Position numbers and translations under genes: made by a program. 64,000 nt of DNA from Phycisphaerae bacterium (lineage in GTDB: Bacteria; Planctomycetota; Phycisphaerae; UBA1845; PWPN01): NCBI GenBank assembly GCA_012729395.1, contig JAAYDF010000142.1, positions 1 to 64,000 of the forward strand, read 5' to 3'. Within the stretch, counting starts at the first letter, position 1. Every line of letters starts with the position of its first letter. Positions 1 to 8,676 of the stretch are shown piece by piece. Under the pieces are notes generated by a model, which saw only the letters and a program-made list of their open reading frames with translations, ran no database searches and was not told where the DNA came from.

Positions 1-23
1 GATGCACCCTGACGACCATACGC

Positions 24-29
24 TATAAT
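24..29 (+). promoter_or_regulatory. Possible -10 element before the receiver-domain gene
   Basis: A perfect TATAAT lies about 130 bases upstream of the first gene. Any -35 element would fall at the very left edge of the window, and no good match is visible there, so this is only a suggestion. Confidence 0.25.
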
Positions 30-160
30 CGCCCACCGTTCCGTGCGGCAGTCGTCCCCGTGGACGTCTGGGCCGACTGGTGCGACAATCTCCGCGGCAC
101 AACCCCCCGGGCCAACGCCCGAGGGCGAATACCCCGCTGTTTCAGGCATGGAGGACTATC

Positions 161-631
161 GTGAACGCTGATCAAGACCGACCCCTCGGCCCGGCCACAA
201 TTCTGGTGGTGGATGACAACCCCCAAAACCTCGAGCTGCTCATGGCCTACATCGAGGAACTGCCCAACGTCACCATGATCGCCGCCGCCGACGGCATCGA
301 GGCTCTCGCCAAAGTCCACGAGCAGAAGCCAGACCTGGTCCTGCTCGATGTCATGATGCCCAAAATGTCCGGGTTCGAGGTCTGCCGCCGGCTCAAGAGC
401 TACCCCGAGACACGAGACGTCCCGGTCATCATGGTCACCGCTCTCAACGAGGTTGGAGATCACGAACGAGCCGTCGATTGCGGTACCGATGAGTTCCTGA
501 CCAAGCCGGTCGATCGTGTCGAACTCATCACGCGCGTCAAAGGCTTGCTGCGGGTGGGACAACTCAAACGTCAATCCGCACAGTCCGAGAAAATCGCCGG
601 TTCTGCCGGCCCACTGGAGCCCCTCTCATGA
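161..631 (+). CDS. Single-domain response regulator (CheY-like receiver)
   Basis: The protein is a 156-residue phosphoacceptor receiver domain with almost nothing after it, so it should signal by protein contact rather than by binding DNA. The receiver signature is complete: acidic pair DD at 18-19, phosphoacceptor Asp63 in LLDVMMPKMSG, Thr93 in MVTAL and Lys115 in LTKP. The GTG start at 161 was chosen because GGAGG sits six bases upstream and the domain begins soon after. An in-frame ATG at 80 would add 27 unlikely residues. The stop overlaps the start of the M16 protease gene (ATGA), so the two should be translationally coupled. No histidine kinase is visible nearby. Confidence 0.9.
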   Translation: MNADQDRPLGPATILVVDDNPQNLELLMAYIEELPNVTMIAAADGIEALAKVHEQKPDLVLLDVMMPKMSGFEVCRRLKSYPETRDVPVIMVTALNEVGDHERAVDCGTDEFLTKPVDRVELITRVKGLLRVGQLKRQSAQSEKIAGSAGPLEPLS

Positions 632-3372
632 TGACTTTGCAAGTCTGGATCAGACCGGCCTGGGGCTTGGTCATCGTCTCGCTCTGCGCCGCGGCTACCT
701 TGTACGCAGAGCAGCCAGCGCCGGACCAAACCCCTCTCGAAGTCTCCCGGCTTATCGTCGATCGGCCCGACCAGCGAGTCTGCACGCTCAACAATGGCCT
801 CACCGTCATTCTCCAGGCCCATCGTACCGCCCCCGTCGTCTCCGTGCGCATGTACTGCCGTACCGGTAGCATTTATGAGCAGGAGTACCTCGGCAGCGGC
901 ATGAGCCACTTGTTCGAGCACCTGCTCCACGGGTCAGCCACGGCCACCCGCGGCGAAGAGGAATCGCGCCGCCTGCTCGACGACATCGGCGGAAACACCA
1001 ACGCCTACACCAGCTTCGATGTCACCTGCTACTTCATCAACACTGGACGCGAGCACCTCCAGACCGCCGTCAATCTGCTCGGCGACTGGATCACCCGGCC
1101 GACTTTTCCGCAAGAAGCCTTTGACCGGGAGTGGGGCGTCGTGCAGCGAGAACTCGAACGAGACCTCGACGACCCCGATCGTCAGATGTTCTACCTAACC
1201 ATGGAGACCATGTACATCGAGCATCCCGCAAGGTACCCGATCATCGGTCATCAACCCATCGTCCAGACGCTGACCAAGGAGGACATCGTCGGCTACCATC
1301 GCCGGATGTACGTGCCGGACAACATTGTTATCGCCATCGTCGGGGACATCGACCTTGACGCTACGCTTGACTGTGTGCGGCGCGAGTTCGCATCTTGCCC
1401 CCGTCGTCCGGTACCCATGATCACTCTCCCAGCCGAGCCCGAGATGACCACCCCGCGATCTGCCACCAAACGCATGGAGGTGCAGGCGGCCATGCTCACC
1501 CTCGCTTGGCCCTCCATCCCTTTGACGCATCCGGACCTCTATGCCCTCGACGTGCTCAGCTACATCCTCACCGAGGGTGACAGCTCGCGGTTGGCCCGAT
1601 CCGTTCGCGACCAAGGGCTCACGTACACACTGGACAGCGTCAGTTGGACGCCGGCCTGGGCACGCGGGGTCTTCTGGCTCGCGGCCCGGCTCGATCCAGA
1701 TAAGCTGGATCAGGCCACCGCGGCGATTCTCGAACAGGTTCGCCTGTTGCATACCGAGCTGGTAACCGTCGAGGAACTCGAAAAGGCAAAACGCCAAAAG
1801 GCCGCCGAGCACGTCTTCGCTTCCCAGACCGCCGATCAGGTCGCCGGTCTGTTGGCTCAAGACTTCCTGGCCACGGGAGATGTCGAGTTCAGCCAGGCCT
1901 ACGTGGCCAACATCCAAAAGGTGACCGCCGAGCAGATCCGCGAAGTCGCCGCTCGCTACCTGCTGCCACAGCGGCTTGCCACCATCACCGTGTTGCCTAA
2001 GGAACCCCAAGCCCAAGCAACCGCCCCCGGGCAGGGGCCTGAACCCCAGCCTGTGCGTAAGGTCACCTTGCCCAACGGCCTGCGATGCCTGATCCGGCAA
2101 GATCCCACCACCCCGCTGGTTGCGATGCAGTCCTTTTCGCTGGGCGGGGTGCTGTTCGAAGATGAGCAGACCAACGGGCTCAGCCGCCTGGCCGCGCAAC
2201 TTGCTCCACGAGGCACATCGACCCGGTCCGCCCAGGATATCGCCCGCTTCTTCGACTCACGGGGCGGGACGCTCAGCGGTGCCTCGGGGAACAACACCCT
2301 CTTCCTCACCGCCCAGGTTCTCAGGGACGATTTCGTCGAGGCCCTCGAAATCTTCGCCGATGTCGTATGCCGCCCGGCATTCCCCCCAGAAGAGCTTGAG
2401 ATCTATCGTGCCCGCCAGTTGGACCAGATTGCTCGCCTCAACGAAACCTGGCGCAGCGAGCTGCTGGCCTACTTCCAACCGAAGATGTTTCCGCAAAGCC
2501 CATATCGCTTCCAAGCGGTTGGCAGCCGGGATGTTCTCGCAACGGTGACCAGCGAGCAGCTAGGGGACTTCTACCGTCGGCATGTGACCGCCCCGCATAC
2601 CGTGGTGGCCATCTTTGGCGACGTGGATGTCGATCAGGCCGAGGCCCTTGTCCGAAAGCACTTCGGGGCATTGCCCGCAGGCTCGCCGCCGATGCCCTCC
2701 GCGACTTCGGACCCAGCCAGCACCGAGCCCTCGCTGTACATCAAGCGTAAGCCCCCGACGCGGGGAGCCGCCGGGCTGTGCCTCGGCTTTCCCGGCATGA
2801 GAATCGCTGACCCACGCGACACGGTCCGCATGGCTGTCCTCGATACCATCATCAGCGGCTACCGCTATCCCACCGGCTGGTTGCAGGACAGTCTTCGCGG
2901 CGGTGACCGCAGCCTGGTCTACGAGGTTCACGCCATCAACCAGCCCGGCTTGATTCCAGGCACTTTCTTCATGTACGCCGCCTGCCAGCCGGATAAGGTC
3001 AGCGAAGTGTACGCGATTATCACCCAGCAGCTTGAACGGGCCAGGGCGGGCGAGTTCTCACCGGAGGAACTAGAACGGGCCAAGAGGATCATCACCACCA
3101 CCGAGTTGATGGAGAAGCAGACCAACAGTGACTGTGGCATGCAGGCGGCCCTCGACGAACTTTATGGGTTGGGCTACGACTACCGTGATGGCTTCGCCGA
3201 TGCGGTGCGGCAGGTAACACTGGAGGACGTGCGCGAGGTGGCCCGACAGTACTTGACCCATCCCGTCATCGCGGTCGTGACCCCGCAGCCGGACGAAGTG
3301 CGGTTTGGGCTCGAGCCGACCGCCGTGGAGAACGACAAGGCGATGGAACCGGAAGCGGGCGAGGACAAGTGA
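628..3372 (+). CDS. M16 family (insulinase-like) zinc metallopeptidase
   Basis: This is an exported peptidase of 914 residues with an N-terminal hydrophobic signal (about residues 10-27). It is built of two M16 halves. The first half carries the inverted zinc motif HLFEH at residues 94-98 and the downstream acidic stretch VVQRELERDLDD, which supplies the third ligand. The second half (from about residue 475) lacks an HxxEH, as usual for the non-catalytic partner half that closes the clam-shell chamber. Likely role: degrading short peptides in the periplasm. It overlaps the receiver gene upstream by four bases and is followed directly by the cyclodeaminase-like gene, so a co-transcribed unit is likely. 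Confidence 0.92.
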   Translation: MMTLQVWIRPAWGLVIVSLCAAATLYAEQPAPDQTPLEVSRLIVDRPDQRVCTLNNGLTVILQAHRTAPVVSVRMYCRTGSIYEQEYLGSGMSHLFEHLLHGSATATRGEEESRRLLDDIGGNTNAYTSFDVTCYFINTGREHLQTAVNLLGDWITRPTFPQEAFDREWGVVQRELERDLDDPDRQMFYLTMETMYIEHPARYPIIGHQPIVQTLTKEDIVGYHRRMYVPDNIVIAIVGDIDLDATLDCVRREFASCPRRPVPMITLPAEPEMTTPRSATKRMEVQAAMLTLAWPSIPLTHPDLYALDVLSYILTEGDSSRLARSVRDQGLTYTLDSVSWTPAWARGVFWLAARLDPDKLDQATAAILEQVRLLHTELVTVEELEKAKRQKAAEHVFASQTADQVAGLLAQDFLATGDVEFSQAYVANIQKVTAEQIREVAARYLLPQRLATITVLPKEPQAQATAPGQGPEPQPVRKVTLPNGLRCLIRQDPTTPLVAMQSFSLGGVLFEDEQTNGLSRLAAQLAPRGTSTRSAQDIARFFDSRGGTLSGASGNNTLFLTAQVLRDDFVEALEIFADVVCRPAFPPEELEIYRARQLDQIARLNETWRSELLAYFQPKMFPQSPYRFQAVGSRDVLATVTSEQLGDFYRRHVTAPHTVVAIFGDVDVDQAEALVRKHFGALPAGSPPMPSATSDPASTEPSLYIKRKPPTRGAAGLCLGFPGMRIADPRDTVRMAVLDTIISGYRYPTGWLQDSLRGGDRSLVYEVHAINQPGLIPGTFFMYAACQPDKVSEVYAIITQQLERARAGEFSPEELERAKRIITTTELMEKQTNSDCGMQAALDELYGLGYDYRDGFADAVRQVTLEDVREVARQYLTHPVIAVVTPQPDEVRFGLEPTAVENDKAMEPEAGEDK

Positions 3373-3978
3373 TTGAGCGCTCACAAGGACTATCTGGCGT
3401 TACCATTGCGTGAGTTTCTCACCGACTTGGGCGAGAAGAGTCCAACCCCGGGCGGCGGGAGCGTCGCGGCATTGACTGGGGCCCTGTCGGCCTCGCTGGC
3501 GAGAATGGCCGTGGCGTATACCCTCGGTCGCAAGGACGCCAGCCAACACCAGAGCCGGCTGGAGGAACTGAGCGGCGAGCTTCACGACACCATGAAGAGT
3601 TTCTGCCAGCTTGTGCAAGAGGACATGGCGGCTTACGAGACATTTGCCGCGACGCGCAGGACCGGCAAGCCTGCCGAGCAGCAGCAGGCCATCCTGCGAG
3701 CCATCGCCGTCCCCATGGAGATCATCGTACTCGCCGGCGCCGTGGCCGCTTGGGCAGACGAGATCAAGAGCTTTGTCAACCGCTATCTGCTGAGCGACCT
3801 CCAGGCCGCCGTGGAACTGGCCATGGCAGCTGCCCGGGCGGCTTCGACAAGTGCCCGATCGAATCTCGCTGCCCTGGACGATCAGCGCGAAGCCGAGCAT
3901 CTGCAGGATAAGCTCGGCCTGCTCCTGGCTCGCATCAACCAGCACCGCGATCTGGTTGTGCAGTACCAGCCCGCGTGA
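3373..3978 (+). CDS. Formiminotransferase-cyclodeaminase C-terminal family protein
   Basis: The 201-residue protein matches the stand-alone cyclodeaminase/cyclohydrolase fold (FTCD_C). PTPGGGSVAALTGALSASL near residues 20-39 is the family's folate-site signature, and NRYLLSDLQAAVELAMAAAR near 135 matches the second conserved helix. Known members convert 5-formimino- or 5,10-methenyl-THF, so a role in one-carbon folate metabolism is expected. The exact substrate cannot be told without the formiminotransferase half, which is absent here. The start is TTG, immediately after the TGA of the protease gene, with GAGG about eight bases upstream. A folate link to the glycine cleavage operon further right is plausible. 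Confidence 0.85.
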   Translation: MSAHKDYLALPLREFLTDLGEKSPTPGGGSVAALTGALSASLARMAVAYTLGRKDASQHQSRLEELSGELHDTMKSFCQLVQEDMAAYETFAATRRTGKPAEQQQAILRAIAVPMEIIVLAGAVAAWADEIKSFVNRYLLSDLQAAVELAMAAARAASTSARSNLAALDDQREAEHLQDKLGLLLARINQHRDLVVQYQPA

Positions 3979-4040
3979 GTCCTTCGCGAGATCGGGGGCC
4001 GTCCGAGGCTTCAACTTCTCCGCAACGACAGCCGATGTAA

Positions 4041-4319
4041 ATGGCAAGGAAGATGTCCGACGACCCCGCATACATCGTGGAACTCAGCGGATCGGCCGAC
4101 GCCACCGAGCCCGATAACCCGACCGCCGATGAGAACAACCCCGCCGGCGGCCAACGCCGCTGGATCGGCGTTCGCTTCGAGTGCTGCGGCGTCTATGCCC
4201 GCATCTACCGCAACCCCAACGCAACCGCCTACACAGGATATTGCCCCCGTTGCCAACGCCGTCTGTCGGTGCCCATCGGCCCCGGCGGTACTGATCAGCG
4301 GATCTTCCGAGCACAGTGA
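4041..4319 (+). CDS. Small Cys-rich (zinc-ribbon-like) hypothetical protein
   Basis: A 92-residue protein with one cysteine pair in FECCGVYARIYR and a second in GYCPRCQRR, about 25 residues apart. This arrangement could bind a zinc ion. The N-terminal 35 residues are acidic and probably disordered. ATG at 4041 and ATG at 4053 are both possible: AAGGA lies just before the second but very close to it. It follows the cyclodeaminase gene by 62 bases and converges with the membrane protein gene on the other strand. Similar short proteins are, as far as I recall, common in planctomycete genomes, but no function is known to me. Confidence 0.65.
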   Translation: MARKMSDDPAYIVELSGSADATEPDNPTADENNPAGGQRRWIGVRFECCGVYARIYRNPNATAYTGYCPRCQRRLSVPIGPGGTDQRIFRAQ

Positions 4320-4328
4320 TGTGAACGG

Positions 4329-5321
4329 TCACCGCGGCTTGATCGCGGCAGGGGGCTCCGGGCGCACCTGAGGCCGTCCTTGCAACACAACCAGCGCACC
4401 CGGCAGAGACCACGCCAGTTGGATAAGCCGGCCGAGAAAAGAGAGCGAAATCGCGGCTTCCGGCGTGCCCAGATGTGCCGCCTCGGCCAGGAGTTGGCTG
4501 AACGTCACCTCCATGACGCCGATGGGCAGGGCACCGGCCAACAGACAGATCGGCGTGTACGCCAGGTAAACCGGAAACGCGTGCCATCCCATGTCGCCGA
4601 CGAGGTTTAACGCCCATCCCGCCAGAAAGTAGGAGACCACACAGGTGGCGTGCAGAAGAACGGTGATCGCCATGCATGCCGCCAGCCGTCGCGGGTGCCG
4701 CCGAAACAGCAAGACCGCACGGTCGATGCGTTGCAGGTGGCTGGCCAGCGGCAGAAGGGCGACCAACTGGTCAAACCGTAACACCCGACGAATCCGCGTG
4801 GAGAAGTACACGCACGCCCCGCTGGCCAGGGCCAGCAGCGTTAGCCCGATCACCCATCGCCAGCGGTTGAAGGCAGGGTTGCCCCAGTCGATCAGAACAA
4901 TCACCCCGGACATCAGCAGCAGGCCGAGCACACCGATCACCCGGTCGAAGAACACAGTCATCACCGCCTCATGCTTGTGAGGGGTGTCGCGGGCGATGTA
5001 ATAGGCCTTGGCCGTGTCACCTCCGCCCGTGCCCACCGGCAACGCGAAGATGAGGAAGTTGCCCGCGAACGTGACCTTGATCGCCTGCCACACGCTGATG
5101 TGGATGCTCTGCACCGTCAGAAGCCATTTGATCCGCAAGGAGATCAGCAGGGGGGCCGGCCCGAACACCAACAGGGCTACGAGTACCAACCGCCAATTCG
5201 CCATTCCCAGGACTTGGCGGAAACGCTCCCAGTCCGTGTTGAACGCAAGCCAAGTGACCGCCGCGGCGCACATGCCGTAGTGCACCAGACGCGAAAGCCA
5301 TACTCTGGATCGCGGACTCAT
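4329..5321 (-). CDS. Flippase-like / lysylphosphatidylglycerol synthase TM-region family membrane protein
   Basis: An integral membrane protein of about 330 residues with roughly eight hydrophobic segments. It belongs to the UPF0104/AglD-like family, seen in PVGTGGGDTAKAYYI, the conserved Gly-rich turn between two membrane helices, and in FFDRVIGVLGLLLMSG. Members share the membrane half of lysylphosphatidylglycerol synthase and are thought to move lipids or lipid-linked sugars, but few have been tested. The ATG at 5321 is preferred over an upstream in-frame start at 5450 because GAGG lies just before it and the extra 43 residues are unlike a membrane protein. The region upstream holds heptad repeats rather than a gene. 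Confidence 0.8.
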   Translation of the reverse strand: MSPRSRVWLSRLVHYGMCAAAVTWLAFNTDWERFRQVLGMANWRLVLVALLVFGPAPLLISLRIKWLLTVQSIHISVWQAIKVTFAGNFLIFALPVGTGGGDTAKAYYIARDTPHKHEAVMTVFFDRVIGVLGLLLMSGVIVLIDWGNPAFNRWRWVIGLTLLALASGACVYFSTRIRRVLRFDQLVALLPLASHLQRIDRAVLLFRRHPRRLAACMAITVLLHATCVVSYFLAGWALNLVGDMGWHAFPVYLAYTPICLLAGALPIGVMEVTFSQLLAEAAHLGTPEAAISLSFLGRLIQLAWSLPGALVVLQGRPQVRPEPPAAIKPR

Positions 5322-5821
5322 GTCGCCTCGTTTCACCCGTGATTGTATCGGCCACAACACGTTTGGCCAGCCGCCCACGACAAGCTCGGCCAAGACGCCA
5401 CGATACGCTCGGCCAAGGCGCGACCGGACGCGCCACTGCCAGTTGCTCACGCCAATCCGCTAGTACAAATCCCGCATGCCAACTTCAAATCTCGACCCGA
5501 AATCTTAAATCTCGAATCTCAGATCCCCAATCTCGAATCTCAAATCCCCGATCTCAGATCTCGCATCTCAAATCTCAAATCTCAAATTCCCAATTCCAGA
5601 TCGCGTCAGCCCCCCGGCGACACTTTCGCCTTCCCACCTTGCATCAGACAACCGCCTCAGAGCACCCCGCAGCAGAGCATCAGTGCCCACCTGGCCTGCA
5701 AGGCCATGGTGCCCGTCGCTCCCGAGGCCACCACATCGCCGTGTCTTCCTCCCCAGACAACAAGAACATTGCGCCTTATACGCCAACCGGCTGCAACACT
5801 CTCTGCGCTCGCGAAGCGGCC
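5322..5821. other. 500-bp intergenic region with heptad repeats
   Basis: There is no convincing gene here. Open frames exist on both strands but are low-complexity Ser/Ile/Asn/Pro strings produced by the repeat. The central part (5486-5602) is described separately. The right half (5603-5821) shows no recognisable element. Confidence 0.7.
5486..5602. repeat. Degenerate heptad repeat (AAATCTC / GAGATTT type)
   Basis: About sixteen imperfect copies of a seven-base unit, mostly AAATCTC, GAATCTC or AGATCTC, run head to tail with occasional CCCC interruptions. Read on the minus strand the unit is GAGATTT or GAGATTC, related to the GATTGGA tandem repeat at 49576-49748. All three frames translate into repetitive peptides, so it is not coding. 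Confidence 0.85.
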
Positions 5822-7069
5822 TCAGTACGCTCGTCTCAGACGCGAAGTGGGGTAGTAATGCCTGAGGATTTCGCCGGCGGTGCGTCCCCGGCGGGCGAAG
5901 ATCTCAGCCCCCGCCTGGCACAAACCCACACCATGCCCGAACCCCCGGCCATCCTCGAACCGCACCTCAGAGTCATCGTCCACAAGCGAGAAAAGAGTGC
6001 TGCGTAGCCGCCGGCCGGTCGGGTCGATCGCTAGTCGAAAGTTCTCAGCCTCGATGCTGAGCTCCTGATCGGAATCGTTGCCCACCGTCAGGGTGATCGG
6101 CCGACCGCTCTCGGTGGTCTCCCGTACGGAAATGCGGCTGATCGTCCCGAGCGATTCAAGTCGGCTGTAGCGGCCGTGGAGTTGGCTGGTTACGAAGGAC
6201 TTGGTCAAAGACAGCGGCCCCCACGCACAGTGTCCCTCTTCGCAGCAAGGGCACGCGACATTGCCCGCCAGCGGGGGGATGGCTGAGCCGTTACGAATCG
6301 CGTCCGCCGACTGAGTCGAGCCTCCACAGGCGGAGCTGTAGTACGTGCAGAAGATCCGCCAGCCGTCGGGCGACTCCCAGGTGCACACCAAGCCATACGT
6401 GTCGCGCACCGCTCGGCCCGCCAGGGGAACCTGCTCAAGCCGGCTCAGTCCGGGATACACTTGGGCACTCTCGGTAGCGGTCACGTCCCAGAGGTTGCGA
6501 GGATTGCCTGTCCCGCGGCGGAACCATGCGTACGTGCGGGCCACGATGGCCTGGGCACGGAAAGTCTCAAGGTGATACCGGCGGTCCAACTCGGCCGCCA
6601 CGACCGAGGCCAGATAGTCCTCGATGTCCACGACGTTGACCAAGTGGCCAACGCCCGGTCCTACGCGGATGAACCGCATGCGACCGGGAAAACGCTCCGG
6701 CGACTGCCCCGACCACGCTGCGGTGCACGGCTTTGCGTCCCGCGGTACCAGATCCAGAATATCGAGCGCCTCCGCATCGGGGAGATCGTCCGTCCCGATC
6801 CCGGCATCAGTGAAGTAGACAGAAAGAGACCGGCCCGTGGGTACCTCGGCGACAACCTCGCCCGTGGCGGGATCCACCCACGCGGCAGGGCACGCGGTGG
6901 TGATCGTGAAGACTGGCTTGTCTGCCGCCAGCAAGACACGGATCAGCCGATCCTCTGGAGCCGGCACCGCCGGCTGCGACGACGATGCCGCGGGCGCGGT
7001 GGCCGGCCCACGCTGACAGCCGATAGCCAGGGCAAGTCCCACCGCCACCGAGACGGAAATTCGCAGCAT
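5822..7069 (-). CDS. SpoIID/LytB-domain lipoprotein
   Basis: A 415-residue lipoprotein. The start at 7069 gives a signal peptide ending in the lipobox LAIGC; an upstream in-frame ATG at 7108 would bury it. The SpoIID core is clear in VNVVDIEDYLASVVAAEL and FRAQAIVARTYAWF (about residues 155-190), followed by the conserved YYSSACGGST and, near the C-terminus, GFGHGVGLCQAGAE. In sporulating Firmicutes SpoIID is a lytic transglycosylase acting on denuded glycan strands. In a planctomycete a general peptidoglycan remodelling or septal role is more likely. A second SpoIID protein lies at 28529-29923, and an amidase that could make denuded glycans lies at 12930-14006. Confidence 0.88.
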   Translation of the reverse strand: MLRISVSVAVGLALAIGCQRGPATAPAASSSQPAVPAPEDRLIRVLLAADKPVFTITTACPAAWVDPATGEVVAEVPTGRSLSVYFTDAGIGTDDLPDAEALDILDLVPRDAKPCTAAWSGQSPERFPGRMRFIRVGPGVGHLVNVVDIEDYLASVVAAELDRRYHLETFRAQAIVARTYAWFRRGTGNPRNLWDVTATESAQVYPGLSRLEQVPLAGRAVRDTYGLVCTWESPDGWRIFCTYYSSACGGSTQSADAIRNGSAIPPLAGNVACPCCEEGHCAWGPLSLTKSFVTSQLHGRYSRLESLGTISRISVRETTESGRPITLTVGNDSDQELSIEAENFRLAIDPTGRRLRSTLFSLVDDDSEVRFEDGRGFGHGVGLCQAGAEIFARRGRTAGEILRHYYPTSRLRRAY

Positions 7070-7316
7070 GGTCGTTTGGCGAGGCCTCAACGCATCGTCC
7101 GGAATCATACGGGCAGGATCAAGTCGCTATCCAGCAACCACAAGGCGTCCGGCCGTCAGAAGGCAGCGTAGCCTTCGGGACAGGCTCTTTTCTGTCGGCC
7201 TGGAGGCTGTCCACACGGATTCGTCACTTGACGGCACGGCGACACCGTCGTTGCCAGAAAGGCTTCAAGGCAGAGAAGCGCCTCTCCCCTTTCTCAGGCA
7301 TCGCAGCCTCGGCAAA

Positions 7317-8276
7317 CTAGCTCGGCTTGCGAAGCGACAGGTTGAACTCGGCCAGCTTCGCCTTGACTTCCGAAAGCGAGGTCTGCCCGAAGTTCTTGAT
7401 AGCCAGCAGTTCGGCCTCGGTCCGCACGACCAAGTCTCCCAGCGTGACGAGGTTAAGCCGTTCGAGGCACTTGCGGGCCCGGCTCGAAAACTCGATCTCC
7501 GAGAGCACGCGGTTGAGGATCTCCGGGGCTCCGTCGGGGAGCGGCCGTCTGGATTGCGGCGGTCGCGCCGGTCGCGGGGCTTCCTCCTTCATCTGCCCAA
7601 GCTGCAACCCCTTCTCGGCCAGCATGGCCTTGATTTCCTGCAACGAAGTCTCGCCGAAGTTCTTGTAGGCCATCAGCTCCGGCTCGCTGATTCGCAGCAG
7701 ATCGCCCAGGGAGTGAATGTTCATCTTCTTCAGGCAGTTCCTCGCGCGAACGCTGAGCTCGAAGTCGGCGATCGGGGTATCCATGATCGCGCTTCGCTTG
7801 ACGCGGGAACGCTCCTGGTTCTCGTCGTAGAACATGTTCATCGAGCTCTCAATGTCCTTGAGGAACATCCGGGCTCGCGGGTGGTTCGGGTACTCCGACA
7901 GAACACGATCCACACAATTCAATGCTTCTTCATGGCGACCGTGGTCCTCGTAGATGGAAGCCAGATTCAACAGCACGTTGACGTGCGTTGGCATCTTGCG
8001 GGCAAGCGACTCGTACAGCGGCAGAGCTTCGGCCTCCTGGCCGTGCAGATCGAGCTGATACGCTAAACGGAAGGTCGCCTCGCTGTGTTCCGGGGTGATC
8101 CTCAGTGCCTGTCGGTACTCGGCTACCGCCTTGGGCGTATCGCCCTGGGCCTCCAGGAGACGCCCCCGCGCGTAATGCCAATCGGCGCTCGTGGCCGCCT
8201 CTGCCTCACGTTGCTGGAGCTCACGCTCAATCTCATCAATCCGGCCTTCACGAATCATCGTGGCGACGTTGTCCAT
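7317..8276 (-). CDS. TPR protein with two RNA polymerase alpha-CTD-like domains
   Basis: A 319-residue protein. Residues 30-135 form three to four tetratricopeptide repeats. Two domains closely resembling the C-terminal domain of RNA polymerase alpha follow at about 170-227 and 258-316, joined by a Pro/Arg-rich linker. Domain 1 keeps equivalents of E. coli R265, N268, G296 and S299 (VRARNCL, NFGETSL) but has Thr where K298 sits. Domain 2 keeps Arg and Ser but has Lys for N268. These residues contact UP-element DNA in E. coli. The ATG at 8276 was chosen because AGG lies just upstream and the TPRs start soon after. It could be a DNA-binding transcription adaptor; there is no RNAP core sequence. 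The gene stands alone. Confidence 0.9.
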   Translation of the reverse strand: MDNVATMIREGRIDEIERELQQREAEAATSADWHYARGRLLEAQGDTPKAVAEYRQALRITPEHSEATFRLAYQLDLHGQEAEALPLYESLARKMPTHVNVLLNLASIYEDHGRHEEALNCVDRVLSEYPNHPRARMFLKDIESSMNMFYDENQERSRVKRSAIMDTPIADFELSVRARNCLKKMNIHSLGDLLRISEPELMAYKNFGETSLQEIKAMLAEKGLQLGQMKEEAPRPARPPQSRRPLPDGAPEILNRVLSEIEFSSRARKCLERLNLVTLGDLVVRTEAELLAIKNFGQTSLSEVKAKLAEFNLSLRKPS

Positions 8277-8676
8277 TGCGACCTGCCTTGGTTTGACGAC
8301 CCTTTGTGAGTGCCACCGTCCCGGCCCTGCCGGGGTTATCGGCACCGGCCCACGGCGAGTGGAAGCGCCATTCGCGCCGCCGGGCCCTTCCCGTCTACAG
8401 TCGAGCGGCTTTGCTGAGGGGGTGCCCCGCCTTCGTCCGGCTCGCACCTGCCGCCTCTCGGCGACAATCGGGCAAAGTGTAACCCAACGCGGTGCCATTG
8501 CAAGTCCCGCCCTCCGCCGATCGCGCCTCCCGGGAGAAAAATGGTGTCAGGATGATTTTTGCGGGGCCGCGGGGCGGGTCCGGAAAGCTGAGCTGCGTTC
8601 CGTGCCCGCAAAAATCATCCTGACACCATTTTTCCGCCTGGCGGGCTGGGGGCGACGGGTTATAGTACCACGGTCG
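8277..8676. other. 400-bp divergent intergenic region
   Basis: This separates the minus-strand TPR gene from the plus-strand lipid kinase-like gene. It contains the long inverted repeat at 8537-8633. A TATAGT at 8661-8666 ends eleven bases before the ATG at 8677 and could be the -10 of a nearly leaderless transcript. The rest (8277-8536) shows nothing recognisable. Confidence 0.6.
8537..8633. repeat. 29-bp perfect inverted repeat (REP/MITE-like palindrome)
   Basis: The arms 8537-8565 and 8605-8633 are exact reverse complements of 29 bases, beginning AAAAATGGTGTCAGGATG and ending in CATCCTGACACCATTTTT. The 39-base spacer contains further pairing (GCGGG..CGGAA against TTCCG..CCCGC), so nearly the whole element can fold into one long hairpin. 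The AT-rich outer arms are unlike the surrounding GC-rich DNA. It looks like a single copy of a mobile or dispersed palindrome; no transposase is nearby. Confidence 0.9.

Noticed and set aside
8191-8676. Longer N-terminus of the lipid kinase-like protein
   Set aside because: The extension crosses the inverted repeat and precedes the conserved nucleotide-binding start; ATG at 8677 is the family start.
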